Shown: positions 27,055-36,039, counted from the stretch's first letter. The stretch is 64,000 nucleotides of DNA from Fundidesulfovibrio soli (GCF_022808695.1 NZ_JAKZKW010000008.1:1-64000); one strand, 5' to 3'. The notes: generated from the sequence alone by a model not told the origin. Numbers and translations are program-made.

Positions 27055-28884
27055 TCACAGATTGGAAGTTACGGCGGCGACGATGGCCTCCCGGGAAATT
27101 CCCTCGTATTCCAGAAGCTGGGCCGGTTTGCCGCTGCGGGGCATCCTGCGCACCGCGAGCGTGACGACCTTCGTCCCCGACCCGGCAAGGGCGGCGCAGA
27201 CCGCCTCTCCCAACCCGCCCTGGGCGTGGTGGTCTTCCACGATGACCAGCAGCCCGGTCTGGCTGGCCGCCTGTTCCAGCGCCGCCGTGTCCAGGGGCTT
27301 GACGCTGTAGCAGTCGATCACGCGCACCGCCACGCCGCGCCCCGCAAGGATCTCTTCAGCCGCCAGGGCCTCGTGCAGGGTGATGCCCGCCGCCACGATG
27401 GTGGCCGCGTCCTTGCCGCTCTGGCGCAGCACCTTGCTGCCGCCGATGGGGAAGCGCTCCTCCGGCCCGTAGAGGATCGGGGTGTCGCCACGGGTGGTGC
27501 GCAGGTAGGTGATGCCCCGGTGCTCCAGGGCGGCCTCCACGAGGCGTTCGGCGCTCATGGCGTCCGAAGGGTAGAGGACCACGCTGCCCAGGATGGCCCG
27601 GAACATGGCCAGATCCTCCAGGCCCATCTGGGAGGGGCCGTCCTCGCCGATGGACACCCCGGCGTGGGAGCCGCAATACAGGATGTCCGCGTCGGAGTAG
27701 CGGCTCATGCGGATCTGGTCACAGGCGCGGGTGAAGAAAGCCGCGAAGGTGGACACGCAGGGCTTCTTGCCGCGCCGCGACAGGCCCAGGGCCGCGCCCA
27801 CCATGTTCTGTTCAGCCACGTACATCTCGAAGAAGCGCTCGGGCCGGACGGCCTTGACGCTCTCGGCGTAGGTGGAGTTGCTGACCTCCGCATCCAGGAC
27901 AACCATCTCCGGGTGACCGGGGATGAGCCTGGCCAGGGCGTTGCCGTAGGCCTTGCGCGTGGAGACGGCCTTGCCCGGCGGGTACGAGGGCTGGGCCACC
28001 GCCGCCGAGGCCTCTTTTGTGGGCGCAAGGTCTTCCGGGGGAGCGATCACCCCGCGCAGCGATTTGTCCACCGGGCCGATCTCCGCCAGGGCCGCGTCCA
28101 GCTGGTCCGGGGCCAGGGTCTTGCCGTGCCAGCCTTCCTTGTCCTCCATGACGGACACGCCCTTGCCCTTGAGGGTCCGGGCGATGATCATGGCCGGACG
28201 CCCGGCGGATACCGCTCGCCCGTAGGCCTCGAGCACCTGGGCGGGGTCGTGCCCGTCCTGGACCAGGATGGTCTCCCAGCCGAAGGCTCCGACCCGGGCC
28301 GCGTAGGCCTGGAGGTCGTGCCCGTACATGGTTTGGCCGCGCTGGCCCAGGCGGTTCACGTCCAGGACGCCCACCAGGTTGTCCAGGTTGTAGTGCGCCG
28401 CCGACTGCAGGGCCTCGTACTGGGAGCCTTCGGCCATCTCGCTGTCGCCCAGGAGCACGAAGGTCCGGTAGGGCAGCTTGTCCACGTATTTGGCGTTCAG
28501 GGCCATGCCCACGCCGATGGACAGCCCTTGGCCCAGCGACCCGGTGGCGGCTTCGGCGAAGGGCGTCGAGGCCACGGGGTGGCCTTGCAGGGGGCTGTCG
28601 AAGGTGCGCATGCGCGAGAGGTCGTCCTCCGTGAGGCGTCCGGCCGTGGCCCACAGCGCGTAGAACAGGGGCGAGGCGTGGCCCTTGGAGAAGATCAGCC
28701 GGTCGTTGTTGGGCAGGCCCGGGCGTTCGGGATCGTAGCGCAGCACCCCTCCGAACAGCAGGCAGCACATGAGCTCCGTGGCCGAGAGCGAGGAGCTGGG
28801 GTGGCCGGAACCGGCCCGGGTGCTCGATGTGAGAATGTAGTAGCGGACGAGCCTGGCAAGTTCCCGCAGGGGATCGGTATTCAT
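27055..28884 (-). CDS. tkt: Transketolase (single-chain, full length)
   Basis: 609 residues from the ATG at 28884 (MNTDPLRELARLV). The longer open frame upstream carries no conserved residues. The thiamine diphosphate domain shows SGHPSSSLSATE, FSKGHASPLFYAL, TGSLGQGLSIGVGMAL and the GDSEMAEG metal motif. The pyrimidine-binding and C-terminal domains follow (YVAEQNMVGAALGLS). It is a compact transketolase like those often split into two subunits in archaea and Firmicutes, but here in one chain. It leads the pentose phosphate unit, 76 bases after the respiratory operon on the same strand. Confidence 0.9.
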   Translation of the reverse strand: MNTDPLRELARLVRYYILTSSTRAGSGHPSSSLSATELMCCLLFGGVLRYDPERPGLPNNDRLIFSKGHASPLFYALWATAGRLTEDDLSRMRTFDSPLQGHPVASTPFAEAATGSLGQGLSIGVGMALNAKYVDKLPYRTFVLLGDSEMAEGSQYEALQSAAHYNLDNLVGVLDVNRLGQRGQTMYGHDLQAYAARVGAFGWETILVQDGHDPAQVLEAYGRAVSAGRPAMIIARTLKGKGVSVMEDKEGWHGKTLAPDQLDAALAEIGPVDKSLRGVIAPPEDLAPTKEASAAVAQPSYPPGKAVSTRKAYGNALARLIPGHPEMVVLDAEVSNSTYAESVKAVRPERFFEMYVAEQNMVGAALGLSRRGKKPCVSTFAAFFTRACDQIRMSRYSDADILYCGSHAGVSIGEDGPSQMGLEDLAMFRAILGSVVLYPSDAMSAERLVEAALEHRGITYLRTTRGDTPILYGPEERFPIGGSKVLRQSGKDAATIVAAGITLHEALAAEEILAGRGVAVRVIDCYSVKPLDTAALEQAASQTGLLVIVEDHHAQGGLGEAVCAALAGSGTKVVTLAVRRMPRSGKPAQLLEYEGISREAIVAAVTSNL

Positions 28885-28960
28885 GGCGCAGCCCCCGATG
28901 CAGATAGATTTTAGGAAAACTCCACCAAGCCCTATGATATATGGAGGCGCATCGAAAAGA

Positions 28961-29494
28961 TCAATCCGATTTTGGCTCCGGTATCCGTCTCGCCTGGCCC
29001 GCTTGGCCCGCCTGCCGCGCCTGGATAAGAGACCGGACATACAACAGCAGCGATGGCCTGTCGTCCGGCGGCACCACACGGTGGAGAACAGGATCGTGTC
29101 CGGCGCCGGTGAGCATCGCCTTCAGGAGAGCCTGGTCGTCCATGCCTCGGATCCTGTCCGTGCGCAGGTCGCCGGGAGCCGGAACATAGCTCTGGCCGAC
29201 CGGCCCTTCGCCGTCGCCCAGAATTCCGTGGCAGAAGACACAGTAGGCGTCATACGCGAACTTCCCCCGGGCGTGGTTCGGCAACACGGCCTTCCCTCCT
29301 TGGCGCTCGGAGGGGAAAAACAGCCCGGAATTGGCGGGCACCGAGCCTTGGGGCAGGTCCGGCATTCGCGCATCGTAGGATTGCAAGGCCTGTTGCACGG
29401 CCATGTCCGGCCCGGTCATGAGGAAGTAGAGGTAGGCCGCGAGGCCCGCCACCAGTGGGATGAGACACATCCGCACGAGAAGGGCCCTATTCAT
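28961..29494 (-). CDS. Membrane-anchored monohaem cytochrome c (ActE-like)
   Basis: 177 residues from the ATG at 29494, which has GAGGAGG just upstream. An N-terminal signal anchor (residues 7-26) is followed by a cytochrome c domain with one haem site, CVFCH (Cys85, Cys88, His89), and a candidate axial Met in GAGHDPVL to RVVPP region that is not clear. Its position at the end of an act/cco operon and single haem fit ActE, which carries electrons out of Alternative Complex III. It overlaps the preceding gene by 8 bp. ActE versus a separate oxidase cytochrome cannot be settled here. Confidence 0.75.
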   Translation of the reverse strand: MNRALLVRMCLIPLVAGLAAYLYFLMTGPDMAVQQALQSYDARMPDLPQGSVPANSGLFFPSERQGGKAVLPNHARGKFAYDAYCVFCHGILGDGEGPVGQSYVPAPGDLRTDRIRGMDDQALLKAMLTGAGHDPVLHRVVPPDDRPSLLLYVRSLIQARQAGQAGQARRIPEPKSD

Positions 29495-29816
29495 TGAACC
29501 TCCTCGTCTGCTCGTAGCCTTCGGGAGGGAGCTTCTTGAGCGGCTTGGCCCAGGGGAGGGCGGGCAGTTGCCGGGGCACGCCCTCGGTTTCCAGGGGGGC
29601 CTGTTCGCGCACCTGCGGCTCGTTGGTGGAATAGACGGATTCGGCGGGCGTGTCGGGCAGGGCTCCGAAATCCCATGTCCTGGGCGGATCGGATATGCGG
29701 GTGTGCAGGAACATGCCCAAAGCCAGGACCGCGAAGGAGACACCTAGCACAATCGACCAGGCCGTGCATGAGCTGGTGGGAGTATACTCCTCGTATATTT
29801 CGCGTTCTTTTTCCAC
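29487..29816 (-). CDS. Small single-pass membrane protein of the ACIII/cbb3 operon, unknown
   Basis: 109 residues starting at a GTG with an AGGT site. A short acidic N-terminus (MEKEREIYEEYTP) is followed by one transmembrane helix (about residues 18-38, AWSIVLGVSFAVLALGMFLH) and a proline-rich periplasmic tail. No family was recognised. It lies between an 87-residue membrane protein and the monohaem cytochrome with overlapping or near-touching ends, so it is surely co-expressed. A structural subunit of the complex is the simplest guess. Confidence 0.7.
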   Translation of the reverse strand: MEKEREIYEEYTPTSSCTAWSIVLGVSFAVLALGMFLHTRISDPPRTWDFGALPDTPAESVYSTNEPQVREQAPLETEGVPRQLPALPWAKPLKKLPPEGYEQTRRFNE

Positions 29817-29823
29817 ACTGCAC

Positions 29824-30087
29824 CTACCAGTTGGGTGGTGAGGCGATCTTTCCGGCGAAATAGGCCATCATGAAGATCGCTATGCCCAGATACGTCATCA
29901 GCAGCACGGCGGGCAGGGCCTGGAGAAAGCTGAGCGGTGCGGGGTGCTCCCCGCCGCAATCACCGGGTTGGCCGGGCCGCTCCCGCCAGATGGCCAGGTA
30001 GCTCATCACGGCTGTCAGCAGCAGGACCAACCCCCCGCCCAGTGCCGCGAGAATCCATTGCCCGCGCAGTATTTCATAGTACAGCAT
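29824..30087 (-). CDS. Small two-helix membrane protein of the ACIII/cbb3 operon, unknown
   Basis: 87 residues. Two hydrophobic helices (about 12-34 and 56-80) are joined by a charged loop WRERPGQPGDCGGEHP. GGGAGG-like sequence (GGGAGG) precedes the ATG. It is placed directly after the dihaem CcoO gene, where ccoQ usually sits, but it does not resemble CcoQ beyond size. No function assigned. Confidence 0.7.
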   Translation of the reverse strand: MLYYEILRGQWILAALGGGLVLLLTAVMSYLAIWRERPGQPGDCGGEHPAPLSFLQALPAVLLMTYLGIAIFMMAYFAGKIASPPNW

Positions 30088-30090
30088 CCC

Positions 30091-31140
30091 TTACCTCCCG
30101 TCCTGGCCGGAGGCATCCGGGCCTGTGGGCTGTCTGCCGACGCCCTTGCCGTGGCTGAAGCCCAGTTTGTCGGGCGGTTCGAAATTGTTCTCCCAGGCAG
30201 GTTCGTACGCCGCGTCGATGCCCTTGGGGCCTATGCCCGCGTCGGTGTAGCCCATGAAGGAGACGGCCACATAGTTGGCCAGATCCCAGATTTTCTCCGA
30301 CTCCAGGGCGCGTTTGAAGTAGGGCATGGCCGTGCCCGTGACCCCGTTCATGATCTGGAAATACAAGATTCCCCCGATGTAGCGCTCCTCCACCAGGTGG
30401 CGGCGCAGCACGGTGAAGTTGAGGGGGCGCGGATTCAGGTAGGGCGCGGCTGGGCCAGTGCCGTCGCCGATGGGCCCGTGGCAACCGATGCAGAATTGCT
30501 GGAACATCTTCTTTCCGCGTTCCAGGCCCGCCTGGGTGGCCGCATAGGGATTCGGCATCATGCGCCAGGTCTCGGGCACATGGGAGTGCAGCCATTCGAT
30601 GTTACGGTCCACCCCCTGGGCGTAGGCCGCGCGGCTCACCTCCTTCCAGTACTTCTGCCGGGCCACCCTGTAGTCCGCGTTCTTCATGCCCGCGAACTGC
30701 ACGTAGGCCGTCAGCTTGCCGATGTTCTCCTCTCCCAGGAACTCCCATGATGGCATGACCGAAACCGGGCTGGTGTGGCGGGGATTGGTGAAGTGCGCCA
30801 GGTGCCAGTCGTAGGGGTGCTCGCCGCCCTCCTGGGCCAGGTCGGGGCCGGTGCGCTCGGTCCCCATGATGGCTGGCTCGATATCGTGGTAGTCGCCGTT
30901 CTGGGATATGCGCTCTGCGCCGAGGCCCCAATCCAGGTTGCGGATGAATTGCGTATGGCAATAGCTGCACCCGTTGCCCACGAAGAGCTTCAGCCCCTCC
31001 TTCTCCTCGGCGGTCATGGGCCGCCAGATGTCCGAGGGTGAGGAGCGCATCATGGCGACAGGCATGAAGACCATGGTCAGCACGGCGGCCCAGAACACGC
31101 TCAGCCCCCCGAGGAAGAGGAGCATAGGGGTCATTTTCAT
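30091..31140 (-). CDS. ccoO: CcoO/FixO-like cytochrome c fused to a second cytochrome c domain (dihaem)
   Basis: 349 residues with an N-terminal membrane anchor (about 5-30). The first domain is CcoO-like: EKEGLKLFVGNGCSYCHTQF with haem motif C58/C61/H62, and MPSWEF supplying a Met. A second cytochrome c domain follows with CIGCH at 217-221 and a Met in TGTAMPYF. In ordinary cbb3 oxidases the second electron-entry cytochrome is CcoP. Here no ccoP is present, so this fused protein probably plays both roles. The start overlaps the ccoN stop by 4 bp. Confidence 0.85.
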   Translation of the reverse strand: MKMTPMLLFLGGLSVFWAAVLTMVFMPVAMMRSSPSDIWRPMTAEEKEGLKLFVGNGCSYCHTQFIRNLDWGLGAERISQNGDYHDIEPAIMGTERTGPDLAQEGGEHPYDWHLAHFTNPRHTSPVSVMPSWEFLGEENIGKLTAYVQFAGMKNADYRVARQKYWKEVSRAAYAQGVDRNIEWLHSHVPETWRMMPNPYAATQAGLERGKKMFQQFCIGCHGPIGDGTGPAAPYLNPRPLNFTVLRRHLVEERYIGGILYFQIMNGVTGTAMPYFKRALESEKIWDLANYVAVSFMGYTDAGIGPKGIDAAYEPAWENNFEPPDKLGFSHGKGVGRQPTGPDASGQDGR

Positions 31141-32525
31141 GGCAGGAGCCCCCGGGGTTCCACGGCGGGGTCGAAGGGTTCGCCCCGGCGCAGGGTCATC
31201 CAGACGTTGACCAGGCCGATGATGGCCCCGGCGATGATGGAGAGCCCGAAGGCGGCCCGCAGCGCCATGTAGGGGAATATTTCGGGCAGCACCCGGTAGA
31301 CGACCTCGCCGTTCTGCCAGGCCTGCCCCTGGATGAGCCCGGCGATGGTCAGCACCGCCAGGAACCCGGTCAGGCCGAGCGTCACCAGGCCGAACTGGAG
31401 GTTGACCAGCCGCCGCGACCAGAGTCGGCGGCGGGCGACGTAAGGCAGGATGTGCCACAGGCCGCCCAGGGCGATGTATCCGCCGAAACCGAGCACGGCG
31501 ATGTGGGCGTGGCCTATGTTGAAGTTGCCGAGATGGGTCACCCTCTGCACGGACGGGAACGACTGGACCACGCCCTGAACGGAGGTGACCAGATACCAGA
31601 TGGTGCCCGCCAGGACGAGGCGGCCCGCGGGGTCGCGGAGCAGCCTTCCCCCGGCTCCCCGGGCCGTAACCCACAGGTTGACCAGCACGGTCAGGACGGG
31701 AATGGCCATCGCGCCGGAGTGAGCCACCGAGGCCACCTTGAGCCAGTTGGGAATCGGGGTCTGGAGAATGTGGTGGCTGCCGATGTGGGTGTAGAAGAGC
31801 ACGAGCGTCCAGAAGCCGATCTGGGAGAGTGTGTAGGAGTAGAGCTTCGTCTGCGTCACCCGGGGTATGACGTAGTAGGCCAGCCCCACGGCAAGGGGCG
31901 TCACCAGGAGCCCGACCAGGTTGTGCCCGTAGAACCACAGGAGCACGGAATCCACCATGCCCGGCATGGCCCCGGTTTCGGGGCGCCACATGACGTTGCC
32001 GATGGAGTAGACCCCGAGCATCCACAGGAATGTGCCCACGAAATACCAAACGGAGACGTAGAGGGTCTCCTCCTCCCGGCTTCGCACGGCCACGGCCAGA
32101 ATAGCGGTGATCAGAAGCATGGAGAGCATGATGGAGACGTCGGCCAGCCAGATGTACTCCGCGTATTCCCGGCCCTGGCTGATGCCGAAGGAGAACGTGA
32201 ACGGACCCGAGAGCACGGCCAAGTTCCACAGGATGAACGCGCCCCAGACCAGTTTCACGGGCCACTGCCGGGGCTTTAGCAGGGTGTGCGCGTAATACAG
32301 GCCGCAGCCGATGAGGATGTTGGCCGAAAAGCCGAAGATCACGGTGTTGGTGTGCACGGCCCTGGCCCGGCCGAAGACCAGCCAGGGGATGTTGTTGAAG
32401 GTCTCCGGCGCGACCAGGTCGATGGCGGAAGCCAGGCCGTACAGGGTGCCGACCACGAACCAGACGGCCCCGGCCAGCAGAAAGGCCAGGGTGGCGCGTT
32501 GGTTTTTGTCGTAAAGGGCAGTCAT
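31137..32525 (-). CDS. ccoN: cbb3-type cytochrome c oxidase catalytic subunit (CcoN)
   Basis: 462 residues, about 12 helices. Haem-copper ligands are visible: His in RAVHTNTVIFGF, the Cu-B His in WFYGHNLVG and the pair in THIGSHHILQ, and the two haem-bearing His in NIGHAHIAVLGF. YSYTLSQIGFW holds the Tyr region typical of C-family oxidases. It reduces O2 to water at high affinity in the family. It comes directly after the ACIII genes, with an 10-base gap to actA, suggesting a joint complex. AGGA precedes the ATG. Confidence 0.92.
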   Translation of the reverse strand: MTALYDKNQRATLAFLLAGAVWFVVGTLYGLASAIDLVAPETFNNIPWLVFGRARAVHTNTVIFGFSANILIGCGLYYAHTLLKPRQWPVKLVWGAFILWNLAVLSGPFTFSFGISQGREYAEYIWLADVSIMLSMLLITAILAVAVRSREEETLYVSVWYFVGTFLWMLGVYSIGNVMWRPETGAMPGMVDSVLLWFYGHNLVGLLVTPLAVGLAYYVIPRVTQTKLYSYTLSQIGFWTLVLFYTHIGSHHILQTPIPNWLKVASVAHSGAMAIPVLTVLVNLWVTARGAGGRLLRDPAGRLVLAGTIWYLVTSVQGVVQSFPSVQRVTHLGNFNIGHAHIAVLGFGGYIALGGLWHILPYVARRRLWSRRLVNLQFGLVTLGLTGFLAVLTIAGLIQGQAWQNGEVVYRVLPEIFPYMALRAAFGLSIIAGAIIGLVNVWMTLRRGEPFDPAVEPRGLLP

Positions 32526-32535
32526 GGCGTGCGTC

Positions 32536-33084
32536 CTACCGGTGGCATGTGAAGCAGTCGTGGGTTGCGTTGTAGGCCTTGTGGCAGGTCATGCAGAAGC
32601 CCATCCTGAATTCCTGGGGCGGCTTGATCCTGTCCATGCTCTTGACGTCGCCGTGGCAATGCCCGCAGTCCACGCTACGGTTGATGTGCTGGGAATGATT
32701 GAATTTGACGAAGTCCGACAGGATGTTGACCCTGTTCCACAGCAGGGGAATCCGGTCATAGTAGTGCGCCCGGAGGGCCTGAATGTCGGGATAGGTGATG
32801 ATGATGCGGGAGTGGCACAGCATGCACGTCTCCACCGGCGGGATGCCCGCGTGAGCCGAAGCCTGGACCGTGTTGTGGCACATCAGGCAGCTCAGCGTCT
32901 TGACCCCGGCGTGAACCCTGTGGCTGAACGGCAGCGGCTGGATCGGCCCCAACGGAGCCTCCGGGATGCCCCGGTAACCCCACCATGTCAGCCCGAAGAG
33001 CGCGATGGCCGTAATTGAGAGAAACACTCCCCATGGCCGGTTGCGGCGTTGCGGGCAGGTTTTCGGCTGTTGTCCCGCGCTCAT
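32536..33084 (-). CDS. actA: Pentahaem cytochrome c of Alternative Complex III (ActA)
   Basis: 182 residues with one N-terminal membrane anchor (about 18-37) and five CxxCH motifs at C66, C87, C140, C164 and C177. The pattern FSHRVHAG, FNHSQH and FRMGFCMTCHK fits ActA, the periplasmic pentahaem subunit that passes electrons from the ActB clusters to the monohaem cytochrome. The start at 33084 overlaps the actF stop by 4 bp. A longer frame upstream is a shadow of actF. Confidence 0.9.
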   Translation of the reverse strand: MSAGQQPKTCPQRRNRPWGVFLSITAIALFGLTWWGYRGIPEAPLGPIQPLPFSHRVHAGVKTLSCLMCHNTVQASAHAGIPPVETCMLCHSRIIITYPDIQALRAHYYDRIPLLWNRVNILSDFVKFNHSQHINRSVDCGHCHGDVKSMDRIKPPQEFRMGFCMTCHKAYNATHDCFTCHR

Positions 33085-34172
33085 GGGTTCTCCGCACCCG
33101 TCGTGATGATCAGTGATGTACGGCTCGCGCGCCGGATTCCGTGGCAGAACAGCCCGAGCAGCGCCGACCCTGCGCCGAGATCGGCCAGGCCGAAGAGCGG
33201 GCCTCCCGGAAGGCTCGGGGTCACCAGCCACCAGCGCTCCACCCAGAGGCCCAGAAGAATCAGGGCGCATATGGCGCCCAGGAGCCGGGGACTGCGCTTG
33301 GCCCGCCCGGTCAGCAGCATGACGACGGGCCCCAGGTAGACCACGGCCAGCAGCGCCACACCGACCCCGGCCCAGGGCTGGAAATTGAGGCGCGCCGCCG
33401 CGAAGCTCGTCTCCCCCGGAAGGTTTTCGTACCAGATGACCAGGAGCTGGCTGTACAGGGTGTAGGTGGTCAGCAGGCAGAACGTTACGGTCAGCTTTCC
33501 CAGGTCATGCAGCCGCTGCGGATCCGGGTCTGGCTGCAGTGCGGCCATGAGGCCCCAGGCGGCCACTCCGGCATAGAGCCCCGACACGAAGAAATACCCG
33601 CCGAACAGCGAGCTGCGCCACTCCGGGGTCAGCGCCATGACCAAGTCGAAGCCGAGCAGGCTGAAGACGCAGCAATAGGTGATGATCAGCACCGGCCCAG
33701 CAACGCTGCCTTGGCCCAGCTTCCGGCGCCGCTGGTAATGTCTGGCCACCCCCCAGAAGAGGGCCAGGGCCATAATATCCCGGGCGAAAAGGAAATCTGT
33801 ATCCAGCCAGAAGCCCTGCCGGAAGGTCCGGCCCGGCCAGGGCGCCCAGATTCCGGCTGACAGCCACAAGGCGAGCAGGATGAGCATGGAGGCCGGCGCG
33901 AATCCCTGGCCGGAGGCTGGCAGGCGATCGTAGGTGCCGGCCCAGCGGGCATTGGAGGCTTGGACCACTGCGGGCCACACGGCCATGCTCCCGGCCATGG
34001 GCGTGAAGTAGAGAAAGTTCGTGAGCAGGGCCCGCCAGGCGGGGGGGCCGCCGAAAGACAAGGACAGCAGCCAGGCCGACAGGCCCGCGGCGAAGAGCAC
34101 GGCACAAGCCAGGTCGATGCGCCTGGGCGTCCATTCCCCGAAGAGGGCTGAGTTGGGGCTAGTGGTGGACAT
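33081..34172 (-). CDS. actF: Alternative Complex III membrane subunit ActF-like
   Basis: 363 residues with about ten transmembrane helices. It has the ActF/quinol:cytochrome c oxidoreductase features LSFGGPPAWRALLTNFLYF, FDLVMALTPEWRSSLFGGYFF and YSQLLVIWYENLPGETSF. ActF is a paralogue-like membrane partner of the NrfD-type ActC. It lies between ActCD (14-bp overlap) and ActA. Identification rests on these motifs and context. Confidence 0.82.
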   Translation of the reverse strand: MSTTSPNSALFGEWTPRRIDLACAVLFAAGLSAWLLSLSFGGPPAWRALLTNFLYFTPMAGSMAVWPAVVQASNARWAGTYDRLPASGQGFAPASMLILLALWLSAGIWAPWPGRTFRQGFWLDTDFLFARDIMALALFWGVARHYQRRRKLGQGSVAGPVLIITYCCVFSLLGFDLVMALTPEWRSSLFGGYFFVSGLYAGVAAWGLMAALQPDPDPQRLHDLGKLTVTFCLLTTYTLYSQLLVIWYENLPGETSFAAARLNFQPWAGVGVALLAVVYLGPVVMLLTGRAKRSPRLLGAICALILLGLWVERWWLVTPSLPGGPLFGLADLGAGSALLGLFCHGIRRASRTSLIITTGAENP

Positions 34173-36039
34173 GGACTTCCTCCGCGCCGCTGCCTGCCAG
34201 AAAGTCCCGCACTTCCTCGCTTTGAGCTCCGGCCGCGGCTATGAACAGCCCGAACCGGTCGCGGCTGAAGCGCCTGTCGTAACGGGGAATCGGGCGCAAG
34301 CGGTACAGCTTGGCGTAGTAGAGCACGGCCGCCAGGTTCGAAAGGCAGCCGAAGAGGATGAGCATCTCCACCCCGGGAATCCAGAAGGGGACGTACGCGA
34401 AGGGCCCCTTGCCGCCCACGAGCAGGTTGTTGACCAGCGACGCGCCCAGGGCCAGGGCCCAGCCCCCGGCGAAGCCAGCCAGCGCGCCCGCCAGGGTCCA
34501 GAACCGCACGGGGCTCGCGGTTGTGCCCAGCGCCTCCTGGAGCTTCGGCATCTTGTAGGGGGAGAAGGCCTCCAAACGTGTGTAACCCGACGAGAGCGCC
34601 CTGGAGCAGGCCTCGATCAGGGCCGCCGGGTTGTCGTAGACGGCCATGACGCCGGGGATGCCGCCTGGCACCGGCTCCACCGGCTTGAGGGGCGCCCTGG
34701 CGGGCGCTGCCTCCACCCGGCTTTCGTCGAGCGCGGCCTTGAGGTCGCCGATGGGCATCGTCGGCAGGAGCTTGGAGAAGATCAGGAACAGCAGGGAGAA
34801 GAATCCGAACGACCCGGCAGTGATGGTAAGCTCCACCCAGGAGGGGAAGTAGTGGCCCCAGTTGTGGGGCATGAAGTCGTGGGCCGGGGAGCCGGTGACG
34901 ATCATGACCCGTTCGAGGTACATCCCGGCGATTATGGCCAGTGAGACGGCCATGAGCCAGAATTTGCTGCGGCGCAGGGGGCGGAAGACCAAGGTCGCGG
35001 GCAGCAGGATGTTGAGCGGCATGAGCGACCAGTAGATCAGCCCCATCTGGCTCATGGCCTGCCAGCGCATGAATTGCCGCTCGTAGATGTCGCCGCTGTA
35101 CCAGGCGATGAAAGGGTCGACCAGGTAGAAGTAGGCCATGAGGAAGGTGGTCACGAGGATGGTCTTGGCCAACATGTCCAGGTGTTTGTCCTGGACGAGG
35201 CGTTCGAGCTTCAGGATCCGGCGCATGGGGATCACCAGCAGCAGGACCATGGCCAGCCCCGAGTGCACCGCGCCGCTCACGAAATAGGGGGCGTAGATGG
35301 TGGTGTGCCAGCCGGTCAGGATGCCCATGGCGAAGTCCCAGGAGACCACCGAATGCACCGACACCACCAGGGGCGTGGCCAGGGCCGCGAAGAACAGGTA
35401 CGACCGCTCGTAGTGCCGCCACTGGCTGGCCGCCCCGGACCAGCCCAATGCCATGGCGGAAAACAACCGGGTCTTCCAGTGCAGCGGCCCCCTGTGCTCC
35501 TCGGACCAGTCCCTGGCCGCGGCCACGTCCGGTATGAGGCCCACCGCGAAGAAGATGGTGCTCACGATGAGGTAGGTGCCCACGGCCAGTTCGTCCCAGA
35601 TGAGGGGGCTCACGAAGTTGGGCCAGAGCTGACGTTGGCTCGGGTAGGGGATGATGTAATAGAACCGCCAGATACGCCCCAGGTGGATCAGCGGGAAGAG
35701 GCCCGCCGTCATGACCGCGAAGACGGTCATGGCCTCGGCCGAGCGCGAGACCGAATCGCGCCAGCGGGCCCTGAGCAGGAAGAGAATGGCCGAGATCAGC
35801 GTGCCCGAGTGGGCTATGCCGACCCAGAACACGAAATTGCCGATGTACAGGCCCCAGTTCACGGGCTCCTTCAGGCCCGTGACGCCCATGCCCGTCTTGG
35901 CCTGGTAAAGCAGGGAGGCGAGCAGCCCGATGAAGGAAGCGGCGGTGAGAGCCAGGGCCAGCCAATAGCTGCGCCGCTTCGGAGCGCGGCTGGCTTCGAG
36001 GGTGTCCCGGTTGACGTCCCGCAGGGTAAGGCCGCTCAT
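34159..36039 (-). CDS. actCD: Fused Alternative Complex III subunits ActC (NrfD-like) and ActD
   Basis: 626 residues. About 1-430 is an NrfD/PsrC-type quinol-interacting protein of about ten helices (WNFVFW-like start NWGLYIGNFVFWVGIAHSG, ERVMIVTGSPAHDFMPHNWG). After a Pro/Ala-rich linker, about 455-626 is an ActD domain (DUF3341): GVMAVYDNPAALIEACSRAL, then two helices and PRYDRRFSRDRFGLFI. ActC and ActD are usually separate genes next to each other. The continuous frame has no stop. It overlaps actB by 4 bp and actF by 14 bp. Confidence 0.9.
   Translation of the reverse strand: MSGLTLRDVNRDTLEASRAPKRRSYWLALALTAASFIGLLASLLYQAKTGMGVTGLKEPVNWGLYIGNFVFWVGIAHSGTLISAILFLLRARWRDSVSRSAEAMTVFAVMTAGLFPLIHLGRIWRFYYIIPYPSQRQLWPNFVSPLIWDELAVGTYLIVSTIFFAVGLIPDVAAARDWSEEHRGPLHWKTRLFSAMALGWSGAASQWRHYERSYLFFAALATPLVVSVHSVVSWDFAMGILTGWHTTIYAPYFVSGAVHSGLAMVLLLVIPMRRILKLERLVQDKHLDMLAKTILVTTFLMAYFYLVDPFIAWYSGDIYERQFMRWQAMSQMGLIYWSLMPLNILLPATLVFRPLRRSKFWLMAVSLAIIAGMYLERVMIVTGSPAHDFMPHNWGHYFPSWVELTITAGSFGFFSLLFLIFSKLLPTMPIGDLKAALDESRVEAAPARAPLKPVEPVPGGIPGVMAVYDNPAALIEACSRALSSGYTRLEAFSPYKMPKLQEALGTTASPVRFWTLAGALAGFAGGWALALGASLVNNLLVGGKGPFAYVPFWIPGVEMLILFGCLSNLAAVLYYAKLYRLRPIPRYDRRFSRDRFGLFIAAAGAQSEEVRDFLAGSGAEEVHVHH

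Noticed and set aside
30091-32265. 724-codon frame that would extend CcoO upstream
   Set aside because: The upstream part is out-of-frame ccoN sequence. The CcoO start at 31140 has the proper membrane anchor.
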